From an uncultured Fluviicola sp. (GTDB lineage: Bacteria > Bacteroidota > Bacteroidia > Flavobacteriales_D > Crocinitomicaceae): 64,000 bases of DNA. The stretch lies in the NCBI RefSeq assembly GCF_902168135.1, contig NZ_CABHOL010000009.1:62001-126000 (forward strand). Direction: 5' to 3'. The notes beneath the pieces were generated by a model. It was not told where the DNA came from. It was given only the letters and a program-made list of their open reading frames with translations, and ran no database searches. This document shows, piece after piece, positions 53,687 through 63,500 of this stretch (the stretch's first letter is position 1; each line of letters starts with the position of its first letter). Made by a program: the position numbers and the translations under genes.

Positions 53687-54037
53687 TAGAAATTGAATTG
53701 TGAAAGAAGATTTACAGGGAATCGCTATTCTGTAGGCCTTACTTTCAGGTTAAACAAAAGAAAATTGAATTGAGGCTATGTCAGCAATAGTTGCTCCTTT
53801 TCCGGATTTTGTTCTGGAAAAAAGTTCTTACAAAAAAAACATGCCGATTTCTGTAGGATATTATCCTTGGATAGCTTAAATTAGCCATAACTTAAATTTA
53901 GATTAAATCCCGCCATTGGAAATGAACAGCCCGAGCGGGATTTTTTGTTGTACAAGGCTAAAGTCCCACTTAATCAAAAACAAATCAAGTATTTCCAAAA
54001 ATAAAGGTAACCTGGATTGTATTTTTTTAATACATAT
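53687..54037. other. Gene-free stretch upstream of the transposase
   Basis: 351 bp. It should hold the right transposon end. Two copies of TTCTGTAGG lie about 120 bp apart (53726-53737 and 53846-53857), possible transposase-binding sites. A plus-strand-looking terminator (53905-53946) has no plus-strand gene before it. I could not define the transposon end. Confidence 0.5.
53905..53946 (+). terminator. Orphan terminator
   Basis: AAATCCCGC pairs with GCGGGATTT around a 21-nt loop, followed by TTTT. No plus-strand gene ends just before it; the nearest is the PIN gene 3.5 kb upstream. Confidence 0.7.
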
Positions 54038-54562
54038 CTATTTTTGAAGTCTTGCTAAAATAATGGATATGACGCAGTTAATTGATTTAACTTCTTTGTT
54101 TCCTTTAATATACTCTGAAATGAGGCTTATGTTTTTAGAGCTTTGTACTGCACTTTTTTGAACGGGAACAAACTCTCCGGATTTGTTTAGATATACGAAA
54201 ATAGTTGAAAGCTTGTTGCTTAGAGTCGTTAGTTCCCTTCGATCAAGAATATTGTGTTCGATTAACTCATCGAAGAATCGAACAAGTGATGAAGTAGTTC
54301 CTTTCCATTTAAGGCGGTGTTTGATATTCACTTTTCGGTCTTGTGTAAACCAGGCAAAAATCACTTTATAATCATCAAGAAAGCCGGCTTCTTTAACCCA
54401 GAAAAGTATTTCTTCAAGATAATGAAATTGAATACCGGGTGCAAATCTGGGAATTGGCTTCGGTATAATTTCTTGTTCCCAATCCCAAAAATCAAATTTA
54501 ATTATAGCACCTTTCAGGATGTCATCGCTGGATTCTCCCCAATGTTCATGAGTTTTTTCCAT
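54038..54562 (-). CDS. Hypothetical protein with RteC-like C-terminus
   Basis: 174 residues. The second half (FAWFTQDRKVNIKHRLKWKG, then SLVRFFDELIEHNILDRREL) is patterned like the C-terminal region of RteC, the Bacteroides conjugative-element regulator, which has a KWxGxxxxLxxLxxxL phrase. The match is partial, and the N-terminal half (ILKGAIIKFDFWDWEQE) is not recognised. The position beside a transposon and an Xre gene supports a regulatory role for a mobile element. Not certain. Confidence 0.4.
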   Translation of the reverse strand: MEKTHEHWGESSDDILKGAIIKFDFWDWEQEIIPKPIPRFAPGIQFHYLEEILFWVKEAGFLDDYKVIFAWFTQDRKVNIKHRLKWKGTTSSLVRFFDELIEHNILDRRELTTLSNKLSTIFVYLNKSGEFVPVQKSAVQSSKNISLISEYIKGNKEVKSINCVISIILARLQK

Positions 54563-54613
54563 TTTTCAGTGAATTAGCAGATACAATCGAACTTGGAATG
54601 GAAGTTACAAATC

Positions 54614-54871
54614 TTAAGAGTTATTCGAAAGATACTTATTACAGAAATCAGTCAAACTTATTTGATGATAATTGAGTATTCGTAACAATGTCCCTAACCT
54701 AAGATTTTTTCCATTTTCGTATGGGCCATATTGTGATCGCGCCATATCTAATGCATCTGCCAAAGCCTCATAATTTGATATGCCTTTATCAATTCTTAAT
54801 TGTTTCAGGGCCCGTCCAATTTGATACAATTGGGAATCCTCCTGCGACCTATTTAAAGTGTCTTTTTCCAT
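54614..54871 (-). CDS. Small Xre-family regulator
   Basis: 85 residues from the ATG at 54871 (MEKDTLNRSQED). The helix-turn-helix spans about residues 18-70 (IGRALKQLRIDKGISNYEAL, ADALDMARSQYGPYENGKNLRLGTLLRIL). It lies just upstream of the RteC-like gene (51-nt gap), with the two divergent from the IS3-like gene. It probably controls the mobile-element genes; the target is unknown. Confidence 0.8.
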   Translation of the reverse strand: MEKDTLNRSQEDSQLYQIGRALKQLRIDKGISNYEALADALDMARSQYGPYENGKNLRLGTLLRILNYHQISLTDFCNKYLSNNS

Positions 54872-54955
54872 GAAACAAATCACGGGTACACGAAGGATAA
54901 AAGTTACCCTATTATAATAGGTCTTTTTATTATATTTGTCTAAATTTTGAAGATC

Positions 54956-55246
54956 ATGTACAAGGCCAGATATTCAGATTCCGAGAAACAGGAAATATTG
55001 AAAGAGCGCAATACTACTGGGATTAGCGTGAGAGAAATTTGCGAGAAATATGGAATTACGGTCCAAACTTTTTACGCATGGAGAACCAGGCTGTCTATTC
55101 CTTTGCCAGCATTCTCGTCTGAACCTGGAATGAAATCAAAATCCGATTTACCAAATCCGATTGAAGAAGAAAACAAAACTCTGAGACGGCTTTACATCAA
55201 CCTTTCGGAACACAATTATCAATTAGCTAAATTTCTGGAGAAATGA
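54956..55246 (+). CDS. IS3 OrfA-like helix-turn-helix protein, no OrfB
   Basis: 96 residues from the ATG at 54956. It has the OrfA helix-turn-helix (YSDSEKQEILKERNTTGISV, REICEKYGITVQTFYAWR) and the C-terminal leucine-zipper-type region (EENKTLRRLYINLSEHNYQL). An intact IS3 element would continue with OrfB (DDE) by frameshift, but here the stop is followed by a lipoprotein gene whose ATG overlaps (ATGA). So it is either the remnant of an insertion sequence or a small regulator adapted from one. Confidence 0.75.
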   Translation: MYKARYSDSEKQEILKERNTTGISVREICEKYGITVQTFYAWRTRLSIPLPAFSSEPGMKSKSDLPNPIEEENKTLRRLYINLSEHNYQLAKFLEK

Positions 55247-55704
55247 GATCAATAACCAAATTTTTAACCCTATTCCCTATCGTATTAATTTTGCTTTGCT
55301 CTACAAGCTGCAAAGAAAAGCGTTTGCTTAAAATGGCTGACGGAACCTTTGAAAAGCCTTACCCGTCCCCTTGCATTTATTCAGATAGCTCTACCCAAAT
55401 TTTCTATGAGACAACAAAACTATGGATTGATAGTAAAGAGGAAGTATTGTCCTGGAGAGGCGGAACTACTGGAGGAACCGTTGATATCAAGCTTGCTAAA
55501 TCCGACCGCGGAAAAAAAGATGAACTTCGTTTAAGTATAACTGCAGATAGTGCTTTCAACGATATGCTTCCTCCTGGAGCAATACCAAATCACGAATTAT
55601 TGAGAAACTCCAGGATCTATCTGAATCCAAGTAAAAGAGCAATGACGATGAGTATCGTTATTGATGGTCAGGAGACGATGTATTATTTCAGAATTATTAA
55701 ATAA
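55243..55704 (+). CDS. Lipoprotein of unknown function
   Basis: 153 residues with a lipobox (IVLILLCSTSCKEK, Cys near residue 23). The mature part is beta-rich, with short strands (EVLSWRGGTTGGTVDIKLA, ELRLSITADSAFND) and no named domain. It overlaps the OrfA-like stop by 4 nt, so translation is coupled to it. It is probably at the outer membrane. Its link to mobile or defence genes is unknown. Confidence 0.65.
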   Translation: MRSITKFLTLFPIVLILLCSTSCKEKRLLKMADGTFEKPYPSPCIYSDSSTQIFYETTKLWIDSKEEVLSWRGGTTGGTVDIKLAKSDRGKKDELRLSITADSAFNDMLPPGAIPNHELLRNSRIYLNPSKRAMTMSIVIDGQETMYYFRIIK

Positions 55705-55720
55705 AAGATTTATTTTATAC

Positions 55721-56986
55721 TTAATTAGAAGAAGTTTCCAGTATCCTTTTTATTGATGATAGGCTCATTATTTCAACTGTTGTATCTATATCTTCAACCA
55801 GTTTCATTAAAGTTTCCTCATTAGTAATATTAAGGAGAAGTATTGATCTGACTTCTTTATCGACAGGATGTTTTTCTAAAAGAATTTTAGTGTCTTTGTC
55901 TAACTTACTTGCACTTCTTTTAATTTTAGTGGCCAATTTTCTGTTTTCAGTGTTAAGTTTAAACATTTTGGTTTCGATAATGAATATTACGCTGTTAATC
56001 TCAAACACACAATCGATCTCTAAACCTTTCAATTCATTGAAAATTAAATTCGATCTGAAAGATAATTTACGATGCCCTAGTAGATACTCCAGAGCATCGA
56101 GCAAAAGTCCATCATTTGCTTTAATTATGCTAAACAATTCTTGATGAATGTCAAATGAAGCAAAATAAGTGACCTCTTTTTGACAAATTGGACATGTTAA
56201 TTGCTTTAGTTTTTTTGGTTTCAATTTGACATGAAGGGATCCCTTATACATTCCAGGGTCACAATGATGACATTCAACAAAAACATCTTCGGAACCGTAG
56301 GAAATAAGTTCTGCTTCAAATAGTAATTCGAAAAGATTTATTCTACTTTCGAAATTATCTTCTGCATTTAAGCTATTTACAAGGACCTGATTGGAAGCAT
56401 ACATGCCTTTATATAACTCACCCAAATACAATTCTTTGATGTTCCGGAGAAATGTCAAAACATCGTAAATGGTTCCATCAGATAACGCATCTTCTATTTT
56501 CTTCCTTACAAAATCAGTTTTGTAATAAATTTCTAATTCCTCGAAGGTTTTGATATGTTTTCCAGCAAAACCATAATGATGAAGTTCATCTAGGATTACT
56601 TCTTCAAAATTACCTTTCTTAGTGATAAGTGCCGGCACAATTCGACCAATAAGTTCCTGTGGCTCCTTGAAGTCCTCTTTAATTTTTTCAAATGGTTTCC
56701 CGAAATGTTTATCTATAAAATCAAACACTAATGGTTTATATCGATCTATTTGATTTTGGAGAAAGTCTTCATTTCGATTGGTCCTTTTAGTATTACGTAT
56801 ATCAATCTGATATCTTTCGTTCTCGACGAAATTTGAAATAATGATTCTAGGGAATGGAATTTCAATTTTTCGATTAATCAAAGTGAATGACTGCGTATCT
56901 AGAAGCTCCTCTTTAGATAATAAAAAAAGGTTATAGCATGATCTCTGTTGCCAGAATAATTTGTAAAAATAATCTCTATTTGTCAT
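55721..56986 (-). CDS. Zinc-ribbon and PD-(D/E)XK-like protein
   Basis: 421 residues, no named family. Two C-x-x-C pairs (about 239/242 VECHHCDPG and 265/268 TCPICQK) form a zinc ribbon. It is followed by a nuclease-like core: NELKGLEIDCVFEI (Asp about 325) and VIFIIETKMF (Glu 338, Lys 340), the PD-(D/E)XK layout. The N-terminal 230 residues are helical. It is the last gene of the minus-strand set, 12 nt after the helicase stop, so the two are cotranscribed. Likely a nuclease effector of the same system. Confidence 0.7.
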   Translation of the reverse strand: MTNRDYFYKLFWQQRSCYNLFLLSKEELLDTQSFTLINRKIEIPFPRIIISNFVENERYQIDIRNTKRTNRNEDFLQNQIDRYKPLVFDFIDKHFGKPFEKIKEDFKEPQELIGRIVPALITKKGNFEEVILDELHHYGFAGKHIKTFEELEIYYKTDFVRKKIEDALSDGTIYDVLTFLRNIKELYLGELYKGMYASNQVLVNSLNAEDNFESRINLFELLFEAELISYGSEDVFVECHHCDPGMYKGSLHVKLKPKKLKQLTCPICQKEVTYFASFDIHQELFSIIKANDGLLLDALEYLLGHRKLSFRSNLIFNELKGLEIDCVFEINSVIFIIETKMFKLNTENRKLATKIKRSASKLDKDTKILLEKHPVDKEVRSILLLNITNEETLMKLVEDIDTTVEIMSLSSIKRILETSSN

Positions 56987-56998
56987 TACAATAAATAT

Positions 56999-59900
56999 TT
57001 AATAGCTTGATATGACTTTTAAATCGATATTAGCAAGTTCCTTTATAAAATTCTCAGTAACCCCAAGAAGTGTGAGTATTTCTGTTGACGCTGTTCTTTT
57101 TGAAAACCCTGGTTGAACAACAATTATTTCAAAGGCCATTGGAATTTCCTTCTTTGCGATTGTGAGCCATTTTTCCAGATCTTGTTTACTACCTTTCTCT
57201 ATTCTTGAGCACGAAACACCGTTCTTGACTTTTTGTTCCCTACGAAGTAAATGGTTGATAAACTCATCTCCCGATTTATGTTTCCAATGTATCGATTTTT
57301 GCGCTTGACCACAAACCTCATATAGATTTGTAATCTGATTAGTTACTTTACCTTTAGATGCAAATTTTAAATGGAATAGTTTTACTTCTATACGATCACT
57401 GAAGAGTTTCATAGCAACTACGTCAGCAATCTCACCAGAATAATCATCATCATAAATGATATCAAAATCCTGTTTCTTTAATTCCTCAATCACTTTGAAT
57501 TGAATTGAGTTTGTAATTTTGGGAGTTACTCCTTGAGATTCTTTACTTAAATCTGTTCCGCTCCAATCCCAAGCAATTATTTCTTCTCTAGGATAGACGT
57601 TAATTTGTTGACTTAGTGTTATATATTCATTTCCACAAAGCGCGGATCCATCAGCAAACCATATCATGGGAGTTTTATTTTCAAAGAATTTGATAGCTGG
57701 TTCCTTTGTGTTTCCGTAAAGGGCCTCCACATTATTTCTACTTCGCAAGATTATTCTGTAGTCTGGAAAAATATTTTCAGGATCCGTTGTGTTTTCGAAT
57801 AGCTCAATCTCGAAAGTTGCTTTTTTGGATTCGGATGAAATCGAGAACATTAGTGGTCCTCCAATTTGGGGATTTTCAAGTTGAATTTCTATTTTGGATA
57901 AATCAAAAAAGGCACCATCTATTTCAAACTGATATCGAGTTTCAGAATACATATACATTTCTTCATCCCAATCTATCCAAACAGGCATGTTTTGTGGAAC
58001 TGCAGTAACTAATGAAGGAATCAAGGTCTCTTTCAATATTTGATTGGGATCAATATCGGGATCGGCTAGTTTATTCCCTAAATTAATGCACCATTTTTTA
58101 AAAGACATTAAATCTCCGACAAGTTTATTCCAAATCCTTCCTTTGTAAGAAGCTCCAAGGTTTACTTGATTACCATTCTCATACCCAACCCCCATAACAA
58201 AAGCTTTCTCACCTTTTTTCTCATCAACAACACTTATTGCCTGTGCTACATCACTTCCGACATGCATACGAAACCTGACATTCTTACCAAGAAAATATCT
58301 CAAACCAACATTTTGTAGTCTTGTTCTCTTGACATTGTGAAACGTCTTAAACACGTTGATCCCTTTAATTAACTCAGCACTTTCGTCAATAATTGCTTTT
58401 GCAAGTTCCCCATACAAGCTACCATTATCGGAACTATTAATAAAAAGTAAATTGTTTTTAGTTTCCCAAAAAACAACAATCATTTCCCAATTAAGTATAG
58501 TAATGTCTTTATGATTAATCCATTCAACGTCATTTCTTCTAGCAGTTATAATGACAAGAATTTTTTCTGTATCATTAACGTCGGAGAAAACATATTCCAA
58601 GTTAGAATATCCAGGTATTCCTTTGGGAAAATTTGACGGAAACCAGCCTTTAGTCTTGTTTTTGTAAACAACAGTACTGAACTTTGGTTTAATGTTCTGG
58701 AAGGGGAGTTTAGTATCGCTTAATTTTGAAAAACCATCAATCAATTCTTTATAATCCACTTCATCACCAATTCTTCCCAGACTTGCTTCGGATAATAACT
58801 CATTCCAATCGGCATCTCTTGCATATAATTCTGATAGTTCTGATCTTACATTAAGATCAGCAATATTTGCTATGAATGATGCATTTCCTAGAGCTTCATC
58901 GTGCTTAGTTCTGGTAAATCTCCCGGCAAATTGTAAAGTAATTGGAAGACTCTTTCTAATATCGTGAAAAGCAGCAACTTTCAATTCGGGTAAATCAAAA
59001 CCTTCACCGAGCATATCAACGCACACAATAATTTTGGCTTCTTTGTTAAGTATCTTTTTGTACGTTTCCTGAAATCCTGGTACTCCGGAATAAATTAAAA
59101 CAGGATTTAGATCCAATTGATCTTTATAATATTCAAACACTTTAATTGCACGATTCTTTGTTTCACAGCGGGCCATTAAAATATGATTGTAGGTTTTTAA
59201 ATCTTCCCTTAGACGATTGATGGCAGTTTCTGCAATTAGTTTATCTGCCTTTTCAAAGTCGTATTCTCGCAAGGATATGAAATCAATTTTGGTGAAGTAT
59301 CCTTGTTCTTGTGCCTTCTTGAGAGGGAAATTAAATATGATTTTTCCATCAAGTCTTTTTCCGTCGTTACGAAAAGGTGTTGCCGTGAATTGAACTACTT
59401 TTTCGGGTGGAAAAATGTTTTTAAATTTATCCCAGGTTTTAGCTTTTATATGATGTGCTTCATCGATGAATACATTAGAGAACAGTTTAGAGATTTCTAT
59501 TTTCTGATCATCATCACAACGAGATAATATTCCCATTGTTGTTATTACTACGTTGCATTTAGATACAAAGTCGCTTAAATCTTTAACTGAGCTAAATCCC
59601 TGACCGATTGTTCCAACAATAGGGTAAAGTGCATCATCATCGACGATATCAAATTCTTTTAGTAACCCAAGAGTAGAAAACTTACCAGATAATTGTGTTC
59701 TTAATGAATCCGATGGTACAATAATTAAAAGCTTTTGGCATTGTTGAGCCACTAAAGCAGATAACATAGTCTCTGTTTTTCCTGTACCAGTGGGAAGTAC
59801 AACCGTTGCAGTGTTCAAAGGAAGTTTTAAATGCCCTAGTAGCATATATAATGCACCTATTTGTGGCTGTCGTAGCCCCTTATCTCCAGATTGAACATTT

Positions 59901-60271
59901 TCTTCTTTAAATTTAAAAGCAGATTTCCATGAAGAAGTAATTTTCGCTGGATTCTGTACCATATTTAATCCTGGATGCTTAATCCAATTCTTAATTTCAA
60001 TACTTCCATCATTAATATTTGAGGTGGTTGGATCAGAGCCAGTCAATAAAGCGTACTTGATATTTTTTGGGATATTAGTTGAATCAGCAGTTAAATAGAT
60101 ATTTGATTTCCCAGCGCTAATAGTCACTGACTTTGAATCGCTATCAACTATGGTAAAAGCTAACTTGATTTTTGGCGAGATCAGATTAGTGATAGAGTTT
60201 TTACCGTTTTTAAAAATCTGTTTTTCTAACGGCGGTAAAATGACATGGATAGGTGAAGTAATAGTAGACAT
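56999..60271 (-). CDS. DEAD/DEAH-box helicase with C-terminal nuclease-like domain
   Basis: 1090 residues. Superfamily 2 motifs in order: Walker A LPTGTGKTETML (about 160), DEAH in VFIDEAHH (about 270), TATPFRND (about 297), then the second RecA domain with GEGFDLP (about 423) and QFAGRFTRTKHD (about 447, with the arginine finger). A large uncharacterised middle (500-920) follows. Near the C-terminus a PD-(D/E)XK-type arrangement appears: GEIADVV (Asp about 950), RIEVKLFHLKF (Glu about 962, Lys about 964/969). So a helicase fused to a nuclease, as in type III-like restriction and other defence enzymes. Probable substrate: foreign DNA or RNA. Confidence 0.82.
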   Translation of the reverse strand: MSTITSPIHVILPPLEKQIFKNGKNSITNLISPKIKLAFTIVDSDSKSVTISAGKSNIYLTADSTNIPKNIKYALLTGSDPTTSNINDGSIEIKNWIKHPGLNMVQNPAKITSSWKSAFKFKEENVQSGDKGLRQPQIGALYMLLGHLKLPLNTATVVLPTGTGKTETMLSALVAQQCQKLLIIVPSDSLRTQLSGKFSTLGLLKEFDIVDDDALYPIVGTIGQGFSSVKDLSDFVSKCNVVITTMGILSRCDDDQKIEISKLFSNVFIDEAHHIKAKTWDKFKNIFPPEKVVQFTATPFRNDGKRLDGKIIFNFPLKKAQEQGYFTKIDFISLREYDFEKADKLIAETAINRLREDLKTYNHILMARCETKNRAIKVFEYYKDQLDLNPVLIYSGVPGFQETYKKILNKEAKIIVCVDMLGEGFDLPELKVAAFHDIRKSLPITLQFAGRFTRTKHDEALGNASFIANIADLNVRSELSELYARDADWNELLSEASLGRIGDEVDYKELIDGFSKLSDTKLPFQNIKPKFSTVVYKNKTKGWFPSNFPKGIPGYSNLEYVFSDVNDTEKILVIITARRNDVEWINHKDITILNWEMIVVFWETKNNLLFINSSDNGSLYGELAKAIIDESAELIKGINVFKTFHNVKRTRLQNVGLRYFLGKNVRFRMHVGSDVAQAISVVDEKKGEKAFVMGVGYENGNQVNLGASYKGRIWNKLVGDLMSFKKWCINLGNKLADPDIDPNQILKETLIPSLVTAVPQNMPVWIDWDEEMYMYSETRYQFEIDGAFFDLSKIEIQLENPQIGGPLMFSISSESKKATFEIELFENTTDPENIFPDYRIILRSRNNVEALYGNTKEPAIKFFENKTPMIWFADGSALCGNEYITLSQQINVYPREEIIAWDWSGTDLSKESQGVTPKITNSIQFKVIEELKKQDFDIIYDDDYSGEIADVVAMKLFSDRIEVKLFHLKFASKGKVTNQITNLYEVCGQAQKSIHWKHKSGDEFINHLLRREQKVKNGVSCSRIEKGSKQDLEKWLTIAKKEIPMAFEIIVVQPGFSKRTASTEILTLLGVTENFIKELANIDLKVISSY

Positions 60272-60361
60272 AAATAATGGTTATAATTTTTCAACTAAAT
60301 TAATATTTTTTGGAATCTAGCGCTATAAACAATTCTCTTATTAAGAGATAACAAACTTTGA

Positions 60362-60442
60362 TTAATTAACCTCAGTTATCTGAATATCAGGACCAAATTT
60401 TGCTAAGATTGATTCATTTGTTACACTTTCTGGAAAAGCCAT
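60362..60442 (-). CDS. Possible short open frame downstream of the STAND gene
   Basis: A 26-residue frame (MAFPESVTNESILAKFGPDI then QITEVN) whose reading frame stays open upstream to 60523, overlapping the STAND gene end in the -1 frame and reading NKHIGIPTESHRIIYSCIH. Its composition is protein-like, but no ATG/GTG/TTG lies in the upstream part. It could be a small gene, a programmed frameshift extension of the STAND protein, or the effect of an indel. Confidence 0.35.
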   Translation of the reverse strand: MAFPESVTNESILAKFGPDIQITEVN

Positions 60443-60513
60443 GGATAGTATATGTATACAGCTATATATAATTCTGTGTGATTCTGTTGGGATGCCTATA
60501 TGTTTATTTTGAA

Positions 60514-63500
60514 CTAATATAAATCAACCTTAGCGAGAACCTCAAAGGCTCCAGCTCTAAGATCTAGGTTTTGTAATATTAAATCAAAAGCGTCCATAGC
60601 ATCTTCAGTAGCTTTATCATCTTTGTTATACTCCCTTAGACAATTATATGCCTGAATAATCACCTGAAGTGGTTCGTTTCTGTGCATCTGATGATTTTTC
60701 ATCTTGTCAATATGATTGACAAAGTGAGCTGCAAGTTGAATACACTTTTCAGGTTTGTCATTTACACATTTCAATAGATATCGGTAGAAGGAGTCTTCTC
60801 TATATTTTCCGACATTCGATTCCACATATAGACTAAGGAATTCATAAAGCTGATCGAACAATTCATTCTGAAGATTAAAAAATGGAAAGATGTAGGCCTT
60901 GGCAATTTTATCGTCGTCGGAATCGAGGAATTTTGAAACAATTTTCAAAGCACGATTCACCCGTTCGTTCACTTTAATGAATTCCCAAGCGATTGCAATA
61001 GATGCTTCTTTTTGATCATTTCCTTGAGACCAAAACTCCTCTAGTAACTCCTCGGATCCGGAGTAATCAAAGCAATAGGCCTTGGTCAAAAGATGACCTA
61101 CTGTTTTGCTAGAGTCTTTGACATATATGCTTCTTTTCAGGAACGGGATTAACTCTTTGAAATGAGTATTGATTAAGTATGTTAATACGTGAACAGAAAG
61201 TTTCACAAGACCTGGATCGTAATCATGCAGGAGTAGAAGAAAGATTTCAAGAACTTCTTCAGTATTATATTTGAGATAATTCGCCAGTTTATAAAGTGCA
61301 CAGGCCCGGGTAGATGGGCTAGAATTATTTGCGATCGTTCTTAATACGCCGAAAACTTCTTCTCTACTCTTATCAGAAAAATGATAATCCATCAAGGAAC
61401 TAACTGCTGCACCACGGGTGGAATTAATGCCCATATTTAGTACATCATTAGTAAAGGCATCTCTTTCTGAGCCATTTATGGAGATGTTTTTAATAAATTC
61501 AAATACTTCCTTATCATTAATACCGGCTTCAGTAAAATAATTAGTTATCCAAAGTAAGTAACGGCTGTATTCATTATTGAATTCAGTATGTTGAATCGCA
61601 GTTTTGAATCGTATTAATAAATGGTCAGGAGGTAATCCTCCATTTTTTAAGCCCTCAAGCCCCTTTACCTTATAAGATTGGGGAATGGTTGAATCAATCA
61701 ATATATCATCGATTAAAGGCAGAAAATACTCTATTCTTTGTGAAACTCTATTTTCAAATTCACGGCTATGAGAAAGTTCACCAGGATCGTTCCATGAATC
61801 ATAATTCGGATTATCGATATTGTATTCTCTAAAAGTTCTTTTCCAATCTTCGAAGGTCATTTTATCAAATGCATCTTGGGGTAACATTTTTTCACCTGAA
61901 TGAAGAGAAATGCCTTTGGGCTCTTCCAAATTTCCTCTGTCTCCAAACTTACGTTTAAGTTCTTGAAAGCTTCGTTTGAGTTCAGGATAACGATTTCTTT
62001 CTGAATTTGGAATGGCTCTGATGAAATCATACTGAGTATTGCCGTATGATTTTCGAATTTTCTTTCCATCGCCAAAATCAATTACCATTAACTCAGAGTC
62101 AGGATACAGTTTAACGAGCATCGAATTCACAATCTTTTGCTGCTCGGGGCTGTAATGAGGATAAGCGTTACCTAAACTTGCTTGCAGAAGATAATTCATA
62201 TAAAGGCTTAGTCCGATTATTTTCTTTATCTCTACGTCCGTAGAGAAGAATTGAAAACTCTCCTGTAGAAATATTAATGGGTGCTTTTCAACTACACTAA
62301 ATGCAATAATTAAGTGAGTGATAGATTCAGATTTTAAATATTCTAGTACTTCTCGTCTAACAAAATCGTGATCAGTATTTGCCTTTTCAATAAGATAGTC
62401 TTGTAACATGCTTAACTGTTCTGAATGAAAGTATAGCTGTTCTTCCTTTTTTGTGTACAAAAGAAAGGTTCTGTCTACTTTTATAGCGCCGCGTTTTTTA
62501 TTGGAGGAACTATATCCTCTTTTATCAATGATTTCATTGATTATCCGCTTCACTAAGAGATAGGTTATATCTGGATGATTTTCCCAAAGTTCTTTATAAA
62601 TCTCTGAATGATTTTGTCCAGGAAAATAATCATCTTGCCCGTATTGATCTTTACTGTCTGGACCAATGGAAACCAAACGTAATAGGATATCACATACTCT
62701 TTCAGGGTAGTTCTTTATTCCATGTTCCAGAAAATGAAATAATGCATACCCAAGTGTTGGCTCTCCGATTTTATCCAAGATGTATTCTACCAGATCCATA
62801 TATCGAGAATCATTATACTCCCTTACTCCCCAAAGGAGATCCTGAATTATTGGATCAATGGATATAGATGATTTAGTTTCAATTATGAAATTGATCAACT
62901 GTTCACTCTTTCGATGCGTAAATCGTCTTAAAAAAGAGCGAATTAAATCCAGACTTTCAAGGTCATTGCTATTAACTTCTTGCTGAATCCATTTTTTGTC
63001 TATAAAAATGTCAAGCCATCCATCACCATGGTACAATGAAATGAATATGTCTTTTGATTTTTTATCGTCCTTAAATATTTTTTCAATGAACTGTTGTTCC
63101 TGAACGAGCGGAGTATCTTGTAATGCAACATGCCGTAGCACAAGAAGTTTGATATGAAAACGGATTTGACTATCAGCTAAAATTGCTTGTAAATCCTTTA
63201 TATATCTTTGGACATCTACACCTCGCTTATAGTTAAGAATTTGTTGAATTTTCGAGCGTAGAAACAAACCTTGGTGCCGGTTTTTTATAGTTGTAAGTAA
63301 ATCTTCTTTTGATGTCACAGAATTGCGTGCTACGCAGTAATCGAAAAATGTTTGATGAAAGAATTCAAGGTGATTCTCTCTGCGGAATACGACGCCCTCC
63401 GTACTTAAATATTCTAACTCCTTCGGAAATAAATCGGTAAAAGAATCATCAGGAATATTAATTGATTGATCCTCGTACATCTTTAATGCAATACTAAAGA

